Assembly (NCBI GenBank): GCA_037577475.1
Contig: CM075187.1
Span: 1,399,046-1,463,045, forward strand
Origin: Chaunax sp. Z400
Taxonomy: Eukaryota; Chordata; Actinopteri; Lophiiformes; Chaunacidae
Reading direction: 5' to 3'
Length of the DNA: 64,000 bases
In this document: positions 56,901 through 64,000 of the stretch, in pieces
Position numbering within the stretch: the stretch's first letter is position 1
How the letters are laid out: each line of letters starts with the position of its first letter
The notes under the pieces: generated by a model
The model's database searches: none
The model's input: the letters and a program-made list of their open reading frames with translations, nothing else
What the model was told of the DNA's origin: nothing
Made by a program: the position numbers and the translations under genes

Positions 56901-59900
56901 GCAGGGGAGGCAGACAGGCTGTGCAGTGAGGTCAGAGTGCTTACTGGGGGCAGTGGGCCACTGTTGGACACCTAAGACCACCAGAGAACACCAGGTCATG
57001 AGGGATTAGGTAGACTGATATAAAGTGGATGGGATGATGACGCAGATTCTCACCTGCTTGGGGTTTTGTGTCTCCAGGAGTGTGTGGCTGGGCTCTAGTT
57101 GGATTGGACTGATCTCTAGACGTCCGCCCCTCTCCCCTCCATTACCTCTGGCTGAGATCACCGTGTCACACAGGATCTGGTGGCTGTATTTCACACCTGA
57201 ACAGTAACAATAGCACTGATAGGGTTCATATTATACACACACATAAATAACTTGGTCTGATGGTTACAAATGACAGACTGTAAATTCATGTCCTCAAAAA
57301 TAAGGCCACATTCAGACCAAATTAGGCGGTTGCTATGTCCAGTCTTCATTCATTTTGACCATGGGTATAGAGCTGCAGGGGTCTGACACTTTTGCAGGAA
57401 TGCTAACCGATGTCACTCTGCAGTAGTCCGTCACATCAGATCGGCTAGTCAACTGTATTGTTGTTCAGACCATTTACAACTTGCCCCAACTATTTATTAG
57501 GTTGCTTGGTGCCTCAAACAACAACATGCTGAAGGACACTGAACCACCAGGGGAGGAAAAGTACTCAACTCAAATAGAGAAAACCTCTCTGGAACGGTTG
57601 CTCCCAAGCTAGGAACTGGAAACAGGGCACCATCCAGGCAGGGTTCAGGGACCAAATGATGATATTCTCCCCATTTGGTTCCTCCCACACTACCCTAAAA
57701 TCCTGGACTAAACTTTGCAATGCCTGATTCGATCTGAAAGCAGCCTAAGAGTTGTTTTTACAGCTAAGGGTCAAAAAGACAAAGTCTAAAGATCCGTCAG
57801 AGCCAAGCCAAACTTCATGACTAAGCAGTCCCTCCCTCTTTTAGGAGGCAGTTTTGATTTCACTCTCATCATCAAGACAGTTTGATTTTTACCGGACTCT
57901 GGACTTGGTGGGAGGGTGGGGTGAGAGGAGGAGGCAGATTGGTTGGTGAAAGGTGTGTCCAGAGCCAGTTTGTGACGAAAGGCCTCCTCTTTGCGGCGGT
58001 TGGCAAACCAGTTGTACACCCGGACCTCAGTAACCAGGTTGGAGCCCAGGCCAGCAAGCTGGGAAGGAGACACTCCCCTCTGGAGACACTCCGCCCTGAA
58101 GGAGGGAGATCACACATGGCTTTACATTGTGAAGGCATTGTGGCTCATTGGTCACCTAAAGGATTTTAGAGATGCTCTCCATACTCTGCTGTGAGAGTTT
58201 GACCAATGAGCCACAAGTATTAGACATAGTAGGCGTTTTCAGACTTGTGCTGGGAGATTAGCTTCTCTGAAGTAGGATCTGTAAAAAGTGTTTTCAGGTC
58301 GAGGAACCTTTTCATAGCTCAAGAACTGCCGTTTTTATGATATCGTAAGAAGTAGGAATGATCTTAAAGATTTTAGGTTTGAGCCAGAATAAACATTTTC
58401 TGGTGGTTGATATTTAGTCTACGTAAGACTGGACCAGAATACCGAATGTCATCACTCCCAATGAGCCCATAAATGGGACTGTAGCAGCAGCACAATTCAT
58501 CAGGAATGTCATGTTTTTATTTCAATCATTCAAGTAAAATTTTCATCTTCTAAAATTCAAAAATAATAAATGAAGACTTCAGCCTTCTGAAACTTTAGAA
58601 AAGCAGAAGCTAAGTTTCAGGTTCGTTTGGCAACATCGCAACTTTAACATGAAAAGACAAATGTGTATCATAGTGTTAACAGCTGGCCTCAGACCTCAGA
58701 GGGTTCGTTGTGATAAAAAATAAAATGGTGATGCTGTCACTACGTCTCACCTGTTACACTCCTCCACTAACCCCTCCCTCTCCTCCTTACTGGGGTTCTT
58801 CTGTCGCTCGTAGGCGTGGAAGAGGATCTGCAGGGACGCTGGACCCCATTTGAACCGGTTCCTCCGTCCCTTCCTGGTGTCCTCTCCTGGCTCCTCCACA
58901 GACGACAGGCCGTGTTTGGCGTTGGTAAATTCTGGAAGCGGATCATTAGTTCAGTTTCTCAGAGAGCTCGTGTCTGATGCAGCTTTAATGCAGACGTTGC
59001 TGGTGTACTCACGCTGACTGATCTCGCATTGCTTCTTCACATACCAGGTGTACAGAGCTTTTCTCTTCTGGTTCTTCATGGGCGTACCTTTGTTGAGGTG
59101 CTGGGACAGGTGGGACTGGTTGAGTCCCGTGGACTCCACCACCTCTCTCTGAGGGAGGTTGTGCTGCTGCATGTAGCTTTTCACCATTTTTGCAACATGC
59201 CAGGGGTCCCCCCTATCAGACAGACAGCATTTATACATATACACGCCTCCTTATATTCTTTGTATTTTTATTTATTTTACTCAGCCCTTTTTTTTGGGCT
59301 AATAGTCTTAAAGTCTTTCTAGAAGCAGTAGAACGTATACCTCTGCCAAAGCTGAACAACCAGGTCTGGATCTGAACCAAAAACCATCAATAAATCATCT
59401 GGATATCTTTCTAACACTGTAGCAGAAAACTATATTTAGCCCTATTTATTAGCATGTAGCAGCTAAATTAAGTTCACTGCTCACAAAGACACATTTAGAT
59501 CCAGCAGATCTGGACCCCCACCATACGCTCATAGATAGCAACACCATAAATATCATGATTACATCATGATTTGTGGATCATGATGTAATAGATCATCATC
59601 TCCCAAGAATTTAGACAAAAACTATCATTACAAAATATTTACAAATATTTACCAAATAATTTGAGACCTGGAGTTCACATTTGACAGATTTTACATGTTT
59701 AAATATATAACATTAATGTGATGGCACAGCTGAGTACACGTATTACTCTGAATACTACTTCATTATAGTATAGCCAGTTTGTTTAGGCTATTTGTAATTT
59801 AAATGTATGTTGTTGTTTTTTCAAGATTTAAACCCTGAGTTTTGAAACACAACTATAGTCGTTCTAGACCTGCTCTTTTTTGCCTTGATAAAACTTTTGT

Positions 59901-61712
59901 TGTGATTTGGCGCTTTATAAATAAATCGAAATTGAATTGAATAGTTCAAAATAAAAATTAAATTCCCAAACATTTTTTTAATTAATTGAAATTATTTAAT
60001 TAAAAGCTACTACTTGAACAATTTTGAAAACAACTGAATAAATGAAACTAAAGAATGTCTAATCGGAAGAACTTTAAAAAAATATTTATCAACTTAAAAT
60101 CTTCTGCTTATTATTATCATAATAAAGTACATAAAACTAGAAAATCCATTTTATATATATGGAATTTTTTTTATTTATGAGTTACCAACTTAAAAAGCTT
60201 GAATTTATGCTACTCATTATTAAGTAATTAAAAATACCTTTCATTATAGAGGAAATGTTAATTTCTCCAAAACTAATGCAGTTCATAGGTTGAATTTCTT
60301 CCTATCTTTATTATTCTTTCTCTGCATTTGACCCACCCCTGAGGAATTTAACGTCATTAGAAGTTGTCATAAGATTGATTGATGTAAACTGTTGTTTTCT
60401 TTTATGTTTTTGTTTGCTTTTGTTGTCGACTGTAAAATGCAGTGGAAAGTTCTTAAATATTCCTGGATCTACCTCTCTGTCATTATCCACATCAAAATTA
60501 AATGTCTGAATTATTCCCCGTCCTACCACAAATTATGTAGAAATAAATTCTTAAATTTTGTGCCAAAAAAAGGAGAACGGGGAATAATCCCATCTAGCAA
60601 TGTTGAAGAAAATTTAAAAAAAAATCCTAGATCCTGATTTAATGGATGTGTCCCAGGTCCCAGCTCCTCCACAGAAATTTGTGAAATCTGTTTTTTTCAA
60701 ATGATCTTGCTGACAAATAAACAAACCAACATAAACGGGTGAAAACACAACCTCCACAGTGGAGGTAAAGACACAGTTTGTCCCAACAGAGGACATGAAG
60801 CCTGGCCACTCAGCTCTTATTGACTGAGAGATAAGGGAAAGCACACAAGGGCAAAGTCCAGCTCTGACAGATCACTGGAGGGGAAAATGTCTGTATGAAG
60901 CCGTATTTAATGCTTTCTAACTGCCACTTTAGGAGCAGATAAAACACACACAGTTTCAAAAAACCCTTATTTTACTGTATTCAGAGTTTTAGACTTTAAA
61001 TGTAATAAAATACGTATAAAGAGCTGCTTCAAACAAACTCTTTTTAAGAACATGTCGCTAGAACGTTCAGTTTGTTCCAAATATCAGAGCTCTGGCCTGA
61101 AAAATGCAACTGGTGCGTTATGCAAACACAGCCTCACATGACCAGCCTGCTCCATTAATCTTCACCTATGCATGCAGCTTATTTATTAAGAAATGGCCAG
61201 AGAATAATGATGGGGGTGGGTAATTAGTAACTAGCAAAGGAGGAACCCTCTTTAAATTCGCCCCAGAAGCCAGAGAGAGGCAGACAGAGGAGCAGGAGAA
61301 GGAGGAAGGCTTTGGAAAAGAGAAGGGGGATGTTTTTGAGGCGTTTTCTACCTGATCGGGTCTTACTGGGAGACGCAGACTTATTGCTCTGTTGCCATGG
61401 AGCTTCCACAGATACTTACTGGAGGAGATGGTCAACTTCAGCCCCCAGTTTGGCCGCCTCCTCTGGGAGAAGCTTCTCCAGCTCTCGGAATATAGGCGGT
61501 GGGAAATCCATTTCTCCCTCCTCGGAGCTCTCTCCATCCCCCCTCTCTCCCTTCTCCATGCCAGCGCCCGCCCTGTCCCGCTCCAGTTCCCCCATGGCTT
61601 GGACCAGGACTTCCCGGGACAGTCCGGATCCCAGCAGGGCCCAGATGAGTTGCTCCTGAAGAGCGGTGAGACGACTGGGCCTCGCCTTGGCCGCCCTCTC
61701 CTCTATCTCCAT
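53984..61712 (-). CDS. hnf1a: Hepatocyte nuclear factor 1-alpha, POU-homeodomain activator, ten exons
   Basis: Exons, minus strand: 61712-61420, 59212-59013, 58931-58751, 58095-57893, 57196-57054, 56971-56830, 56144-55959, 55885-55770, 55686-55602, 54108-53984; 557 residues (human 631). The dimerisation helix is at about 14-42 (LQEQLIWALLGSGLSREVLVQAM), with PPIFRELEKLLPEEA at about 73-87. The POU-specific domain is encoded by exon 2 (DPWHVAKMVKSYMQQHNLPQ, GLNQSHLSQHLNKGTPMK). The atypical homeodomain is in exons 3-4 (KGRRNRFKWGPASLQILF, then VYNWFANRRKEEAFRHKL with the invariant WFANR). The activation domain keeps SGPLPPVSTLTSLHSL, IMASLPSVMSL, LASTQPQTVPVIN, SPFMATMAQL and SYIPTQMV near the end. 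HNF1A controls liver, gut, kidney and pancreas genes by binding GTTAATNATTAAC-like sites as a dimer. It has 13 extra N-terminal residues compared with human and a shorter transactivation region. Confidence 0.97.
54443..55495. repeat. Repeat with inverted ends in hnf1a intron 9
   Basis: The left end is ACCTTCACCAAGGAGG...GTCAGCAGGATTACATAAAAAC; the right end is GGATCCTGCTAACAAGCC...CCTCCTTGGTGGAGGTAAAA, its approximate reverse complement. It lies between the exons at 55602 and 54108. There is no coding capacity. A strong hairpin sits inside it (54695-54799). Confidence 0.6.
54695..54799. repeat. Long inverted repeat (hairpin)
   Basis: TACCCACGGTTTAGCAAT at 54701-54718 is perfectly complementary to ATTGCTAAACCGTGGGTA at 54776-54793. 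The arms extend to 24 bp with one mismatch (54695-54718 and 54776-54799). Inside the loop a second pair, CCAATAGT and ACTATTGG, can also form. ATTGCTAAACC occurs again immediately after the right arm. Confidence 0.92.
59213..61419. other. hnf1a intron 1
   Basis: A 2.2 kb AT-rich intron. It contains dispersed-repeat pieces at about 59333-59640 and 60610-60770 (the latter with CCTCCACAGTGGAGGTAAAG) and an L2-like LINE tail at 59880-59942. No exon was recognised. Confidence 0.55.
59880..59942 (+). mobile_element. L2-type LINE 3' tail
   Basis: TTTGGCGCTTTATAAATAAAT followed by an ATTGAATTGAAT ending is the usual fish L2 3' end; only the tail remains. Confidence 0.55.
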
Positions 61713-64000
61713 TACTGCCTACCTGAACAAACACTCCCACTCGCTTAGGTTCAGTTCAGTTTGTCTTCAGCTCAGGACAACTTTCATTTTCCCCGTGTTG
61801 AGTTTCCTCCCGATGTGTCCTGAGCTGCCTGATTTTAGCTCTCCACCTGCTGTTTTGCTCTCAAAGGTCAATTTTCTGTTTTCTAGCCTTCCTCCTCGTC
61901 ACCCCCTCCTCCTTACATGCGCCCTGTGAACTTTGTCCTCACTCCCTCAGTCCCCAACAGTGACCAAAGTGCATTAAAACAATAAATAAAAGTGGGGATG
62001 TTACAGTCGTTCAGAGGGCTGTGAACAGAAGAGAAGAAAACAGTGGTGTGTTTAAATGTGTGGATATTCCTCATTTTACCACCTCTGGGACACAGAGGAC
62101 ATCTCCTCACATGTCTTTGAATTTTAGTGTTCATGTTAAAGCATGAAAATAAAAGCACAGACCAGCTGTACTTTAGCTTGATGTTTCCTACGTGCCACTA
62201 GAGAGCGCTGCTGTTTCACAGGTGAACGTCCCGCTTTAACACGTGTCAGTGAACTAAACTGACTTCATGTTTTTCACTAAAAATCTGTGCACATTTTATT
62301 AAAAGGTGATTTTATACTTTTATTTAATCTGGTAAATGTTTGAAAGTATAATCAGGAAATGTACTTAAAGGAACAGTTCACCAAAGAGTTAAAGGTCAGT
62401 CATTATGTAGCCCCCCCCCCAAAAAAAAAATAGATCACAAGCTCTCAAACTGGTACAGCGGCGTATGAACACCTCCCTCACATTCATGCTAACACTTTTA
62501 GCTTAGCGGCTACAGGGAAAATTTCAGCTCAAACGGCGTAAATAAAGTCTTTTTGAATGAATTTTGGACCTCAGGGGTTCTGGAGACTCAGATTACACCA
62601 GAATTTTATAGCTGTTAGTTGAAGTTAAAGTTTCTTATTTCAGTCATGTCTTCACATTTTAAGATCTGATCTGATAACATTTAATAAATAAGAAAAACAC
62701 TTTTATACTCCTCATCGTTCCAAAAGTCTTAGATTTCCATTATTGCCTGGGATTCGTTTATTTCTCTTAGCACAACAATCTCATTTCTAGACGTAGAACA
62801 ATAACATTTATCTTATTTTAAACACGTGCAGGTATACATATACATTTAAACGGCAGTCATTTGATTTAGTTCGCTGTGTCGCCTCACAGTAAGAAGGTTG
62901 TGGGTTTGAACCCATGTTTCGGGTGAATCCTGCCTGTCAGCCAGTTTCAGCTGAGTTTATTTCATGATTTTAGGACAGAAAAGCTGATGAAGACTCTTGA
63001 ATTAAGAATTAAGAAGAACAATCATCTTGTTTTGTGGTTTTAAGACTTTTCACTCAAATTAAGAAAGAAAAGCAGTAAAAGAAGAATTGATGAACTGGCT
63101 TTGAGTTTATTTGACTTGAATGAAGGTTTGACACTTGAGATTTCTCTTTTCTAAAGCCTTGAACATTTTTCTTATTTCAGTTGATCTGTGATTCCTTCAC
63201 TGCACCGGCAGATAAATTCACTGTTAGTAGTCGGCATCTCAAATTGAGTCTTTATTTCTTATCCATAGATAATTTCTGCAGTGTATTTTACATCAAATCT
63301 GCTCACCTGTTGATACTTATTTAACTTGAATGACTTTGTGTCGAGGATCAGGCAAACACAACATGCGGTTTAAAGTTTTTAAAGTCTCGCTGGCTTTTCT
63401 TCTTCGACCCACCCTCTTGGTTTTTGTCTGGAAGCTTGAAGCAGACTGGAAAAGAAAGAACGGGAGAAAACCTTTGAGAGTCAATGCAGTCCTTTATCTT
63501 TTCTCTCTCTTTCAGTGTTAAATGCTCACTTTCTCTCCCTGGATCACCTTATACCTTTCTCAGGTTCAGCCTATCAGCACCTTTTTTGTGTAGAGCTCCT
63601 GTTACCCCACCCCACCCTTGGGAAGATGGCATTATACTGTGTTTGGAAGGGTAACAGAGCTGCCTCTATCTCCCTGAGACATGCCACTGACCTGTAATTA
63701 AGTCCCATTGTACTGCTCAGAGAAAAGTCCTCACCAGAACGGACAGAGGGCAGTGTGTGTGCGGATACCGCTGTGACTAATGCTCCACCACACAAGCTGG
63801 GTTTATCAAAATGGACCACATGCAGCACACATCAGAGCTCGCATTTTCCCTCTCCAGAGAACTCAAAGCTTCGCTGATTGGTAATGAGATACAGCCCACA
63901 GTGTCCAGCTCTCATTAGTGAGCCATTTCTGTCTGTGCTCTGTCCCAGCCCTCCACCACGTCCTGCCATTCAGCCCCATTGATCATGCATGCAGAAGTTT
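61713..64000. other. hnf1a upstream region to the window end
   Basis: It should contain the hnf1a 5' UTR and promoter just above 61712. A MITE-family copy starts at 62365 (TTAAAGGAACAGTTCACC), with a C9-11/A9-10 run near 62410-62430. A SINE-like fragment lies at 62865-62950. The segment 63500-64000 is less AT-rich, has no repeats that I recognise and holds several ATTA/TAAT motifs. No coding exon was recognised. Confidence 0.5.
62865..62950 (+). mobile_element. tRNA-like SINE fragment
   Basis: GTGTCGCCTCACAGTAAGAAGG then TTGTGGGTTTGAACCC resembles a common fish short element, with a B-box-like GGTTTGAACCC. The A-box half is decayed. The assignment is from pattern memory. Confidence 0.45.

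Noticed and set aside
61438..61740. A 100-residue minus-strand frame rich in Gly and Arg overlapping hnf1a exon 1
   Set aside because: It is an alternative frame of the exon that clearly encodes the HNF1A dimerisation domain.
62865..62950. A possible tRNA gene because of a B-box-like GGTTTGAACCC
   Set aside because: No cloverleaf or A-box half can be formed; a SINE-like fragment explains it better.

Overview
This window is nuclear DNA from a ray-finned (teleost-type) fish. Genes are split by GT-AG introns. The intergenic and intronic DNA is full of fish-style repeats: MITE-like elements flanked by TTAA, Tc1-like remnants, LINE 3' tails and long minisatellites. Six protein-coding genes could be assembled exon by exon. 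In five of them the splice phases close perfectly from ATG to stop. No RNA gene, CRISPR array, operon or virus was seen.

Layout. (1) 2.6-24.3 kb, minus strand: a KIAA1671-like gene (tankyrase-binding-protein family) with nine coding exons, a huge coiled-coil exon and a candidate internal alternative first exon at 12.4-12.7 kb. Its 3' half sits in very repeat-rich DNA. (2) 24.3-33.1 kb: intergenic, with one CpG-dense patch at about 30.7-31.5 kb. (3) 33.1-40.6 kb, minus: rnf10, a RING E3 ligase, 16 coding exons. (4) 41.9-43.2 kb, minus: pop5, an RNase P/MRP subunit, 5 exons. (5) 43.7-48.4 kb, plus: unc119b, 5 exons, head-to-head with pop5 over 431 bp and carrying a 1.1 kb minisatellite in intron 4. 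(6) 50.4-52.2 kb, plus: custos (C12orf43), 6 exons. (7) 54.0-61.7 kb, minus: hnf1a, 10 exons, convergent with custos. (8) 61.7-64.0 kb: hnf1a upstream DNA with a candidate conserved non-coding block at the window edge.

The genes rnf10, pop5, unc119b, custos and hnf1a are neighbours on human 12q24.31, whereas KIAA1671 is on human 22q. The window therefore preserves, or recreates, a 12q24/22q linkage. The genes do not form one pathway: tankyrase-binding-family scaffold, ubiquitin ligase, RNA processing, lipid-anchored protein trafficking to cilia, a Wnt modulator and a homeodomain activator.

The most unusual material is the tandem-repeat landscape. A TTAA-flanked MITE family has had one internal segment of about 30 bp expanded into arrays at two loci in opposite orientation, while a third locus keeps what looks like the single-copy precursor. 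Four otherwise different minisatellites share the core CAGGTG(T/A)T. The KIAA1671-like gene has a one-base reading-frame conflict in its penultimate exon, next to a MITE fragment. An inverted pair of repeats flanks pop5-unc119b, and a near-perfect hairpin lies in hnf1a intron 9.
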